Positions 46,743 to 56,634 of a stretch of DNA of 64,000 nt are shown here, one piece after another. Position 1 is the first letter of the stretch, and each line of letters begins with the position of its first letter. Origin of the DNA: Porpolomopsis calyptriformis (lineage: Eukaryota > Basidiomycota > Agaricomycetes > Agaricales > Hygrophoraceae); assembly GCA_951640195.1 (NCBI GenBank), contig OX621166.1:1790501-1854500 (forward strand), read 5' to 3'. A program made the translations under genes and the position numbers. Below the pieces are notes generated by a model. It did no database searches and was not told the origin of the DNA. It saw only the letters and a program-made list of their open reading frames with translations.

Positions 46743-47453
46743 TCAGATTTGGGTGATATCGGTTGTTCCATTCTCTGAGGCTTGGGTCTGGATTTCCTCA
46801 GTAGTGGGGGCCTCGATGGCCACTGAGAGGGAAGCGATGGGATCAACCTCCAAAGTTGGCTAGGTGGGGGAGGGAATGGTGGTAACACTCTCATCGTCAT
46901 CTGGGTATTCCAGATCAAGGTTGATGGGATTCTCAACTGATCTCCCGTACTGAATGAGAGTCTCCCTCATCGCAAGTTCTTATTGTGTCAAGCCCTCAAT
47001 GGCTCAACAGTCTTCCAACATTTGGGAAATAATAGCGTGGGTGGTGGTATTTCCACAATCGATCCAGTTTCACTTTTTCTCTTGCTCGAGTGTCCAGAGT
47101 TTGCACTCAAGTGCATCATGACTGTCCTTCCAAAATATAATACATTTCTCCATCAACTTTAGCTCTGCTTTCATCGCTGTCAGCTCCACTCGCAATTTGC
47201 GATTCCATTATCCGAGGCTTTTATTATTGACATTTAGGTGGGCGATAGTGATGTTAGGGTCTTCGGGAGGTGGAGTCAGGCTGTTACCAAGAAGTTCAGC
47301 AGTAGTTATACAATGTTGTCAGCGTAGTTGTCTAGAGATGGGGATAATAGTAGTAGAGGAGGGACCAGGGGTGGGGGAATGGGCGGTGGATAAAGGGATT
47401 CATGTAGCACATCAGATAGCAACTTGAGGAGTGGGAGATCAAGTGGCAGGCAT
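46743..47453 (-). pseudogene. Extra ORF of element B (after integrase)
   Basis: Starts MPATRSPTPQVAI at 47453 and ends TDITQI. It aligns with the extra ORF of A and C at RSPTPGPS, TPPPEDPNITI, a helical middle (ELTAMKAELKLMEKCIIFWK, LWTLEQEKK) and SLSVAIEAPTTEEI. It differs strongly from A between residues 30 and 60 and has at least five in-frame stops. Confidence 0.65.
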
Positions 47454-48229
47454 TTTTGACAGTTTCTGACTGAGTTGAGAGATGTCATTGAAAGGGGGAA
47501 AGATTGGATGGAGACATATCAACATCTCTGAGTTTATAAGCACCATTCAGATCTAAAAATAGAGTAACAAAATGGACAGCTGGAATGATGACAAATGAAT
47601 TAAGTTGCTGTTTGAATTGAATCTTCATAAGTCTTTACAATTTCTTTGGTGTGTCGTAAGATGTTCAATCATTCTTCCCAAGTAGCTTCTTCAATCAGAT
47701 AACCTTTCCATTTGATCAAATACTTTCATCAGCATCTAGCTCCAGAGTGTTGTAGAATAGATTTGACTTTGTATTCTTCTTCATTCTTAATCAGATCTGG
47801 GGGAGGTTGAGATGTATCAGTGATATCAGGGTGGAGTGACTTATCTTCAATATTAGGTCTCAGGAGTGATACATGAAAGACTGGGTGGAGCTTCCAAGTT
47901 CCAGGAATATCGATAAGATATGCAAGATCCAATACTTGTTTCAGGATCTTAAATGGTCCAGTTCTTCGTTTATCTAGCTTCTTGGCAGGTCAAGTCATCT
48001 TGATGTTTTTGGTATCTAACTAAACTGAATCTCCAATTTTGAAGGAGGGAGAGAGTTTCTGTTTTTGATTGGCATACTTTTTCATCAATTCTGTGGCATG
48101 TGATAGTGATTTGCCAGCATTCTTCTAAGCACACATGAGATGTTCATGAAAGGTGTTTACTGCGGGAACGTTACTCAGGGAATTGATAGTGATTGGCAAA
48201 TGAGGGTGATGGCTGTTGATGTGATGTGG

Positions 48230-48785
48230 AGCCATCTGAGCTCTGGAATCTGCCCTGAGAGATGATGGGAGGCACAATAGAAAGGAGCTATCAAAGAAAT
48301 CATAAAAATCAAAGAAATAGAAGAAATCGGAAAATTGGAGCACTCTCTAGAGTGCTAGAGGCGGTTGAAGAGGCTCAAACATGAAGGACTAGACGTGGGA
48401 CGATGGAATCTATCTTCCTTCTCTATAATACAAACATATCTACAAGTAAATATATCTGTGGAAACAAAGATCCCTTTATATGCTATATAGTAAAGGGATG
48501 AGACTTCTGAATGAAGCCACCAGTGAAAGGGTCAATGGAAACGATGGAAATCTACACAATGGACGTCTGGCTATCAGATGCATCCTTTGATATGAGCTGC
48601 GATCGCAAATCGAAGGATCGAGGAATTCAAAGAAATTTGAAGAAATTTGGAGGATTCAGAGATAAATCACTGGACAGGAAGCTGAATCGTGTAGTTGGGG
48701 ACATCATAGCAGTGTAGTGGACGTCTGGGGGATCACGTAGATATATGGAACATATCCTCTGGAGCTCAGGGGACTAAGGGGTTGT
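48230..48785. mobile_element. Unrelated ~0.55-kb insertion in the B integrase
   Basis: B integrase matches copy A up to GTGATGTGG at about 48,229 and again from about 48,786 (GCAAATTCAGTGGAAGCC). The DNA between matches no other element here. It is AT-rich, with GAAATTTGAAGAAATTTGG internal repeats and no conserved open frame. Size fits a solo LTR or a small non-autonomous element. I cannot identify terminal repeats with certainty. Confidence 0.5.
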
Positions 48786-49782
48786 ATTAGCAAATTCAGT
48801 GGAAGCCAGCTATTTGGACTAGTCATCCTGCATGAAGTTGGTATAGAATCATAGGTAGACCTCGGATTCTTGGTTCATTTGTTCAGTCTGACCATCGGTT
48901 TCAGGATGATAAGCAGTAGAGAGTCCAGAAATGGTTCCTAGAAGTTTGTTGAGGGCTTCTGTGAATTTCAATGCGAATTGAACTCCACGATCAGAAATGA
49001 TCTTCTTTGGCCATCTGTGGTGTTTCCAAATGTGATCATGGAAGAGTTGGGCAGCACCTTCTGATGAGAGATTAGAAGTCGTCAGAATAAAGTGGGCATG
49101 TTTCATAAATCAATCGACAACTACTATCACAGTATCATATCTAGATGAGTTAGGTAATTGAATGATGAGATCAATGGTTATCTCAGTCCATGGTTCGGTA
49201 GTGGGGGGTATAGGTTGTAAGAGTCCTGTCAGCTTTGAAGGGTAGTTTTTGTTTTGCTAACAAGCAGGGCAGGACTGTACATAGTTGATAACATCTTGAG
49301 AGATGCTATCCCAAATAAAGTTTTGGAGCACCAGCTCTTTTATCTTCTCAATGCCAGGGTATCCAGCATGGGGGCAGGCATGGGACAGTCATATTATATC
49401 TGTGTACAAAGATACTTCCTCCAGCACCACAATTCAACCTTCAACATTGCGAACCAACCCATTGGCTTGGTCCCAAAACAATGAGGCATCCTCAATTTTC
49501 TGTGAGATCTTGTCCAGTATTGGCAGCTTGAAGTGTAGTTTTGCAAAAAAGTCCAGTTTTAAAAGTTTGATAATTGAATTGATCCAGTGGTCTTCTGCAA
49601 TTAAAATCTCATTTTCCACCTCACCTTTACCTTCATCGAAATAGTCCAGACACCTGGACAATCCATTGGCTTTGTTTTTTCTCCCTGGGATGTACTTGAT
49701 TTTGTACTCATATCTTGATAAAATCTCTAACCAACAAGTGCGTTGTCCAAATAACACACAAGAGATACTAAAATATTTGAGA

Positions 49783-49787
49783 GTGAG
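49783..49787. repeat. Left target-site duplication of element A
   Basis: GTGAG before the left LTR; its partner GTGAA is at 56630-56634. They match at four of five bases, the mismatch being a transition. The joined flanks (GAGAGTGA then AACTGTTGG) reconstruct the uninterrupted RNase H sequence of B as seen in A at about 52,795. Confidence 0.65.
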
Positions 49788-50187
49788 TGTTATAAACTGG
49801 ATATTGTCAAGATGGTTTTACTTCAGAGTGCTCTGTCCCAAGACGTGGATAAGATCTCAAGTCCTAGTTATTGGTTGTCTAATGAGGAATCAGACTTAAA
49901 GTCTGAGTACGACTAACTAGGGGTTTATATACTGACTACACTACTGTGGATGAGTCAGTGTAAACATGAGGAGTACATGCAATGAGTAGAGATAAGCATA
50001 ATAAAGGTCTCGGAGCATGTGAAAAGATGAAACATGATCGTCAGAAATGAAATGTGTCCTATCTAGGATATAATAAAAGATATGAGGCTATGGGGAATCC
50101 CTGGGGAATCCCAACCAAAGATAAGACCTATCCGACTAAGCAGTAATGACTAACATAGAGAGGAAATGAAAATTTACATCTGTGACA
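49788..50187 (-). repeat. 3' LTR of element A (400 bp)
   Basis: TGTTATAAAC...ATCTGTGACA on the plus strand (so TGTCACAG...TTTATAACA in the element sense). Pairs with 56230-56629. Confidence 0.92.
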
Positions 50188-50221
50188 TACACCTCGTTCT
50201 TCAGGAAATTCGACCCGAATT

Positions 50222-51073
50222 TCAAACCTGGGTGGTGTCGGTTGTTTCGTCCTCTGAGGCCTGAGTTGGGATTTCCTCAGTGGCGGAGGCCTCGATGGCC
50301 ACTGAGAGGGAAGCGGTAGGGGTAACTTCTGAAGCCGCTTCGATGGGGGAAGGGGCTCGGACTGTTGCGACGTCGTCCTCATCTGGGTATTCCAACTCGA
50401 GGTTGATGGGGTACTCGACTGACGCACCGTAATCGATTAGAGTCTCTGTCGTCGCAAGATCTCGTTGGGCCCAAAGAAAATCTTCTCGGGAGAGTCGTTC
50501 GGCTTGACGACTCTCTTCTATGAGTTTGACAATGATGGCGTGGGTGGTGACGTCGTAACAGTTGACCCATGTACGCTTCTTTTCTTGTTGAAGCTCCCAG
50601 ACTTTCAACTCACTTTGATCCCAACGATTCTTCCAAAATAGGGCGCTCCTTTCCAATGCTTTGAGCTCGGCTTTCAAAACGTCATGCTCTTGACAGAGTT
50701 CTTGGTTCCACTTGCTGATGCTATTGCTGTGAACCGTAAGGCGCGAGATAGTAATGGCGGGGTCCTCAGGAGGAGGTGTTTCCATAGGATATTCTTTGAA
50801 GAAGTCTTCCGCGTGTGCGCGAGCTTGTCGGCGTAACTGCCAAGTAGAGGAGGAAGAAGTAGAGGGACCGGGGGTAGGGGAGCGGATGATGGCAGATGAA
50901 GGGATTCGTCCAGCGCATCGGATGGCGACCTGGGGAGAGGGAGATCGAGTGGCGGGCATTGTGAATAATGGTTCAACGATGTTGGTGTTGGGAATAATAG
51001 TGTTGGGTAAGTTCGTCGAAGGCGGGGAAAAGATTGGATGGAGTCGTATCAACAACTCTGAGTTTATAAACAC
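50222..51073 (-). CDS. Extra ORF of element A, downstream of integrase
   Basis: An open frame of 283 codons from 51073; the conserved start is probably the ATG at 50959 (MPATRSPSPQVAIR), giving 245 residues. Order: Ser/Pro-rich N-terminus (IIRSPTPGPSTSSSSTWQLR), RRQARAHAEDFF, TPPPEDPAITISRL, a predicted coiled coil of about 80 residues (LCQEHDVLKAELKALERSAL, SELKVWELQQEKKR), a helical SRQAERLSREDFLWAQRDLA part, and an acidic tail ending TQASEDETTDTTQV. It is in the same strand and frame as pol but separated from its stop (51131) by more than 150 nt. Homologues sit at the same place in B and C. No family known to me; not env-like, as no signal peptide or membrane segment is seen. Possible roles (structural or nucleic-acid binding) are speculation. 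Confidence 0.7.
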   Translation of the reverse strand: MFINSELLIRLHPIFSPPSTNLPNTIIPNTNIVEPLFTMPATRSPSPQVAIRCAGRIPSSAIIRSPTPGPSTSSSSTWQLRRQARAHAEDFFKEYPMETPPPEDPAITISRLTVHSNSISKWNQELCQEHDVLKAELKALERSALFWKNRWDQSELKVWELQQEKKRTWVNCYDVTTHAIIVKLIEESRQAERLSREDFLWAQRDLATTETLIDYGASVEYPINLELEYPDEDDVATVRAPSPIEAASEVTPTASLSVAIEASATEEIPTQASEDETTDTTQV

Positions 51074-51130
51074 TAACTCGACCTAAAAATAGAATTCAAA
51101 AAATGGACAGCCAGAATGATGACAAATGAG

Positions 51131-54100
51131 TTAAGTCGCCGTTTGAATTGAGTCTTCATAAGTCTTCACAATTTCCTTGGCATGTCGTAAGACGTTCGAT
51201 CGTTCCTCCCAAGTAGCTTCTTCAATTGGATAACCTTTCCACTTGACCAAATATTTTCGTTGGCGTTGAGCTCCGGAGTGCTGAAGAATGGATTCAACTT
51301 CATATTCTTCTTCATTCTCGATTATATCTGGAGGAGGTCGAGATGTATCAGTGATGTCAGGATGGAGCAACTTATCTTCAACATTTGGTCTCAGGAGTGA
51401 TACGTGAAAAACTGGGTGGAGCTTCTAAGTTCCAGGGATATCGATAAGATACGCAAGATCCGATACTTGTTTTAGGATCTTGAATGGTCCAGTTCTTCTG
51501 TTATCTAGCTTCTTAGCGGGTGGAGTCGTCTTGATGTTTTTGGTATCTAGCTAAACCAAATCTCCAATTTTGAAGGAGGGAGGGAGTTTCCGTTTTCGAT
51601 CGGTGTACTTCTTCATTGATTCTGCGGCATGTGATAGTGATTCACTGGCGCTCTTCTGAGCACGCGTGAGACGTTCATGGAAGGTATTTGCTGCGGGGAC
51701 ATTACTCGGGGATTCGATTGTGATCGGCAAATGAGGGTGACAGCCATATTCTAAGTAGAAGGGTGATTGTGATGTGGCAGAGTGTTGTCGATTATTGTAA
51801 GCGAATTCAGCGGAAGCCAGCCATTCGGACCAGTTGTCTTGCATGAAATTGGTGTAGAATCGTAAGTAGACTTCGAGTTCTTGGTTCGTTCACTCAGTTT
51901 GACCATCAGTTTCGGAATGATAAGCAGTAGATAATCCAGAAATGGTTCCTAGGAGTTTATTGAGGGCTTCTGTGAACTTTGATGCGAACTGTACTCCACA
52001 GTCAGAAATGATCTTCTTTGGCCATCCATGATGTTTCCAGATGTGATCACGGAAGAGTCGGGCAGCTCCTTCTGATGAAAGATTGGAAGTCGTCGGAATA
52101 AAGTGGGCGCGTTTCGTGAAGTGATCAATGACTACCATCACAGCATTGTATCCAAGCGAGTCAGGTAGTTGAACAATGAGATCGACGGTTATCTCAGTCC
52201 ATGGTTCGGTAGCGGGAGGTATCAGTTGTAGGAGTTCTGTCGGTTTCGAAGGGTAATTCTTGTTTTGTTGACAGGCAGGACAGGATCATATGTAGTTGAT
52301 AACGTCTTTAGAGACGCCATCCCAAACAAAGTTTCGGAGCACCAGCTCCTTCGTCTTCTCAATGCCAGGGTGTCCAGTATGGGGGTAGGCGTGGGACAGT
52401 CATATTATGTCTGTGCGCAAAGATACTTCCTCTGGCACCACAATTCGACCTTCAACATCGCGAACCAACCCATCGGCTTGGTCCCAAAACAATGAGGCAT
52501 CCTCGATTTTCTGTGAGATCTCGTTCGGTATCAGCAATCTGAAGCGTAATCTTGCGAAAAAGTTTGGTTCTGAAAGTTTGACGATCGAATTGATCCAGTG
52601 TTCATCCACGATTAAAATCTCGTCTTCCACCTCGCCTTTACCCTTGTCAAAATAATCCAGGCGCCTAGACAACCCATCAGCCTTGTTCTTTCTCCCCAGG
52701 ACGTACTCAATTTTGTATTCATATCTTGATAAAATTTCAGACCAACGAGCACCTCGTCCAAATAACACGCGAGCGATACTGAAATACTTGAGGGCGAGAC
52801 TGTCGGTACGAATCAGAAGGTCATGTCGTGAACCTTCTAAAAGGTGTCGCCATGCTTTAAGACAGTCTATTATCGCTAGAAGCTCGGCGTCATGAGTTGG
52901 ATATTTCTTTTCAGCAGGGGTCAAGGATCTTGAATGAAAGCCTACGGGTTTCCAGTCATTTTCGTGCAGCTGAGACAGTATTCCTCCCAAGGCAAAGCCA
53001 GAGGCGTCAGTCTCCAAGCAGTATGGTAGGTCTTGATCTGGCACTTCGAGGACAGGGGCATTCGTGAGGGAGCATTTTAGTTGATCAAAGGCGTGTTGTC
53101 GTTCGGGAGTCCATCCCCATACAGTATCTTTACAGAGTAACTGGTTGAGTGGTTGGGCGATCTTTGAAAAGTCCTTGATGTATTTTCTCCAGAAATTTGC
53201 GCTTCCGAGAAAGGATTGAAGTTGTTTCACGGTTCGAGGCTCAGGCTATTCAGCTATGGCCTTGATCTTCTTGGGATTGGTTCCGATATGACCTTTCGTC
53301 AAGGTCATCCCTAGATAGATCACCTCTTCCCCCTCAAATTGACATTTGACAGGTTTACAGGAGAGTTTGTTTTTCTTCATGATGTCAAGGGTTTTGAACG
53401 TCCAGTAACGTAGTTCTTCTAAATTGTCTCCGCAGATGAGAACATCATCGATATAGATAAAAACACAACCTGATCTTAATACTTCAGTGAATCGCGTATC
53501 GATCATCCGTTGGAATGTAGCTGGAGAATTTCGTAGACCAAAGAACATCACTCTCAGGATGTAGAGTCCTTTGACCGTATTGAAAGCGGCTTTCCATTCG
53601 TCGCCTTCTTTGATTCGAATATTGTTAAATCCCCAACAAATGTCCATGACCGTGAACAGCGCAGCAGATCGTAACTTTGGTTGTTGAACGATTTGATGGA
53701 GGAGTGGTAGGGGATATCGATCAGGAACGGTAAAGTGGTTCAGGTAATGGTAGTCTTCGATTGGTTTGTATCCAGCATCTTGTCCTTTCGCATTGATTTC
53801 TTCAGCTTTCTTGCTCAGGAAGAAGGGAGCGGCTTGAGGTGAGGATCCCTTGAATATTGATCCAGTAGCCACATTTTCTTCCAAAAACTTCTCTAGGAAG
53901 TCTATCTCTCGAGGGGACATCAGATAAGTCACGTCATTTTGAGGTATGAAGTCATCTTTGAGATCAATGACGTGATCGAACTCGGAATGAGGTGGAAGGC
54001 AATTGAAGGACTCCTTGGCAAAGACACTAGCATAGTCTTTCCAATAGACCTCCGGTACAAACTTTCGCATATCTTCCTCCACCATGCTGGCTCAAGATTC

Positions 54101-54673
54101 ATCCAACTTTGAAATACTTGTTATTGCCAGCGAGACCGATTCTACCACAGAGGGCTCTGCTTCGCCGCTACAATACTGACGAGAAGTCTCTTTGCCTCCG
54201 AGAGCCAGTGTTGACTTCTCCCAATCAATACTAGGGTTTTGAGCTCTGAGCCATGGGTAGCTGAGGATAATATCAAACTTGGATCTGAGGTCGGTCACTT
54301 CCAAACAGATCCTTTCGGTGTGTCCACCTGGAGCTTCTATCCAGACATCTGTGTCAAAAACGATCAGGCCTCCTCGGTTTTCTGACCCATCGGCATTCCG
54401 TATGGGGATTGGGGTTTCCAAATCCTGAAGAGTAAATTTGTGACGAGTTGCGAAATTCTTGTCCATAAAGTTTCCAGAAGCTCCGCTATCAATAAGACAC
54501 GTGGCGGGGACACGTCGGCCACTGTCTGAAGCTTTGATCCAAATGTCCATTGTGAGTCCTGAATCACCCTTTTCGATAGTACCAAGAGTTCGAAATGGAT
54601 TGCTTGGTGTAATGGTACATCGAGTAGTATGGTCCGTAACGTAGGGCATATCATCTGAACCTTTTAAAAACCC
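51131..54673 (-). pseudogene. pol of element A: protease, RT, RNase H, integrase, chromodomain
   Basis: One frame from the frameshift site near 54670 to the stop at 51131. Protease: CLIDSGASGNFMDKN. RT: DAGYKPIEDYHYLNHFTVPD, ALFTVMDICWGFNNIRI, FFGLRNSPATFQRMID and intact YIDDVLICGD. RNase H: CLETDASGFALGGILSQL, TDSLALKYFS. Integrase: EITVDLIVQLP, KKIISDCGVQFASKF, TNQELEVYLRFY (the D, D, E positions) after an H-H-C-C finger (SCPACQQNKN). Chromodomain: EEEYEVESILQHSGAQ, KYLVKWKGYPIEEATWEE. About seven in-frame stops, mostly TGA at former CGA or TAG/TAA at Trp/Gln codons, break it. Confidence 0.88.
54664..54673 (-). other. Candidate -1 ribosomal frameshift site of A (gag-pol border)
   Basis: In gag frame the minus strand reads CAG GGT TTT TAA; in pol frame CCA GGG TTT TTA AAA. 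The heptamer G_GGT_TTT (54673-54667) has the X_XXY_YYZ form, and the gag stop follows at once. Same sequence context in E (39143-39152) and C (62914-62905). Confidence 0.65.
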
Positions 54674-55869
54674 TGGGACTTCAAGTCCGCTGCCAGCCTC
54701 TTCTTTCGATCATCCGACCAATTGCGTATACCAGATTTCGCCATATCCGATGGAGTTTCGCCCGTTCCCAATGTAGGGGGCGAGTTGACGTTCTCCATGT
54801 GGGGCTCAGTGGTAACAACACGTACGTTGCAACCTCAACCTCGTCCTTGTCCTCGGTAACCACCTCTACCTCGAAAGTATCCTCCTCAGCGTGAGGAAGA
54901 GGTATCGGGTATATTCTTCGCATCACCGGCAACACGGTTTGGGCAGGCGTTCGCGAAATGCCCTGGTTGGCTGCAGGAATAGGAGTTTCCATACGGGATC
55001 GCAAGGGTAGAAGAGGAAGACTCTTCTCTTTTGACGGTGGGGGCTGCTGACGTTTGACGGGTTGTCATTGCAGCCACATACGATCCTTGGGCAGGAAAGG
55101 GATTGGAGTATTGGGGTCGGGACGTAGAGGACTGTTTCTGTGAGGCAAGAATGTCCTTTTGGTGTTGGTAGCGTGTCGTGGCGTCCTTCCACTCTTGAAG
55201 TGTGGTTGGGACGGCGGGGAGTCGGTAAGCATATTCAATGAACTCGGAATCGAGTCCAGCTTGGTAAAGATCGATGAGGGCGGCATTGTTGAAACTGGTA
55301 TTGACCTGTAAAGCGCTGAAGCGCAGGTTGTAATCTTCAATTTTCTTCTTTCCTTAGCGTAGATTCTTGATGTCGTTATGAGCACGAGACTGTCTGTCGA
55401 TTCCTTCGAATGTTGTCCGGAATCGAGTCACAAATGCGACCCAAGTAGCAGTTGGGCCTGTCCAATTGACAGTCCTCATGTCATTCGTTTCCTTCTCGGA
55501 CCAGGTCTGAGCGTTCGTTCCTTTCATGAAAGAAAGGGCGAAGGGAATTTTGTGTTCATCGTGGTATGGTTTTCCCATAAAATACAATTCGCAGCTGTTA
55601 ATAAATTTGTCGACGTCTTGCTGTCAACTAGTGAACTCGTCTGGCTTAGCCATCTTTATCTCAATGGTGGGAGTGGCAGGAGGTTGGGGTTGAGGTCCCG
55701 GTGGGGGCTGAGCTTGAGCTTGGGCAGCGAGTTGTTGATGAAGATCTTGGATCTCCGCCGCCTGGTTTGCATTCGAAGCCTGGAGGTTGGCCATTTCTCT
55801 CCGTAAGTCGTTCATGACTGCGAGGATTTCATTAAGGTTGGGAACAGGGGGGTTAGCGTGAGAACCCAT
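54664..55869 (-). pseudogene. gag of element A
   Basis: Starts at the ATG at 55869 (MGSHANPPVPNLNEILAVMN), a coiled coil (MANLQASNANQAAEIQDLHQ), a Gln/Pro-rich linker, the Retrotrans_gag core (KFINSCELYFMGKPYH, FALSFMKGTNAQTWSEKE), and a zinc knuckle whose first Cys is now Ser (SYSCSQPGHFANAC; E keeps CYSC). A Gly/Arg-rich basic stretch (GGYFRGRGGYRGQGRG) follows. The frame ends TAA at 54666-54664. About four premature stops lie within. Confidence 0.82.
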
Positions 55870-56217
55870 TGGATCTGGATCTGGATCTGGTGAAGGTGTT
55901 GTTAAAGGTGAAGAAGGTCGAGTAGGTTATTGGAATGGAAAGGGTTGATATCTAACAGTAGGGGGAGTGATGGGACGTTGTGACTGGGTGGTGGTGAGTA
56001 AGCGAGTTGTTTCGCTTCAAGTTCTTCCTAGAGTCTGTGAGATACTTGGTAAAGGAGAAGCTTGACTAGCTTCCTCGTTAGGATCTGGGAAGATTCGAGT
56101 TTGTGAGTAGAGTGATTGAGAGAGAGGATTCTGCTCAGAGGGATCGTAAAGGTCCTCGTCGTCGCTGTCCAGTGTGAAGATAAGGATGGATCAAATAAGG
56201 GGGAGAGAGCAAGAAGG

Positions 56218-56228
56218 AAGTCTGATTC
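56218..56228 (-). other. Primer-binding site of A, complementary to its own LTR
   Basis: GAATCAGACTT in the element sense, 1 nt inside the 5' LTR border. Exact reverse complement of AAGTCTGATTC in the LTR (56339-56329). Confidence 0.62.
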
Positions 56229-56229
56229 T

Positions 56230-56629
56230 TGTTATAAACTGGATATTGTTGAGATGGTTTTACTTCGGAGTGCTCTGTCCCAAGACGTGGATAAGATCTC
56301 AAGTCCTAGTTATTGGTTGTCTAACAAGGAATCAGACTTAAAGTCTGAGTACGACTAACTAGGGGTTTATATACTGACTACGCTACTGCGGATGAGTCAG
56401 TGTAAACATGAGGAGTACATGTGACAAGTAGAGATAAGCATGATAAAGGTCTTGGAGCATGTGAAAAGATGAAACATGATCGTCAGAAATAAAATGTGTC
56501 CTATCTAGGATATAATAAAAGATATGAGGCTATGGGGAATCCCTGGGGAATCCCAACCAAAGATAAGACCTATCCGACTAAGCAGTAATGACTAACATAG
56601 AGAGGAAATGAAAATTTACATCTGTGACA
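56230..56629 (-). repeat. 5' LTR of element A (400 bp)
   Basis: Pairs with 49788-50187. In element sense it has TATATAAA at 56373-56366 and the candidate RNA start/self-primer AAGTCTGATTC at 56339-56329, 34 nt further on. Confidence 0.92.
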
Positions 56630-56634
56630 GTGAA
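56630..56634. repeat. Right target-site duplication of element A
   Basis: GTGAA, partner of GTGAG at 49783-49787. Confidence 0.65.

Larger units (their letters stand above)
47605..49787 (-). pseudogene. RNase H end, integrase and chromodomain of element B
   Basis: Read from 49787 down: LEILSRYEYKIKYIPGRKNK, the linker VENEILIAEDHWINSI, IEDASLFWDQANGLVRN, a zinc-binding H-H-C-C region with stops, KHAHFILTTSNLSSEGAAQL, KKIISDRGVQFALKFTEALN, STAYHPETDGQTEQMN, then after a 0.55-kb insertion the integrase end and chromodomain (DLAYLIDIPGTWKLHPVFH, HPDITDTSQPPPDLI). It ends at the A insertion. Decayed by many stops. Confidence 0.75.
49788..56629 (-). mobile_element. Element A: full-length Ty3/gypsy chromovirus, nested in B
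   Basis: 6,842 bp, minus strand: 5' LTR at right (56230-56629), primer site, gag, protease, RT, RNase H, integrase with chromodomain, an extra ORF, and 3' LTR at left (49788-50187). The two LTRs are each 400 bp and differ at about 14 positions, all transitions. Coding regions are mostly open, with roughly ten stops. It is the youngest element of its subfamily in the window but probably immobile. Confidence 0.92.

Noticed and set aside
55867..55890. ATCTGG triple repeat before gag of A
   Set aside because: Three short units only; no evidence of function.
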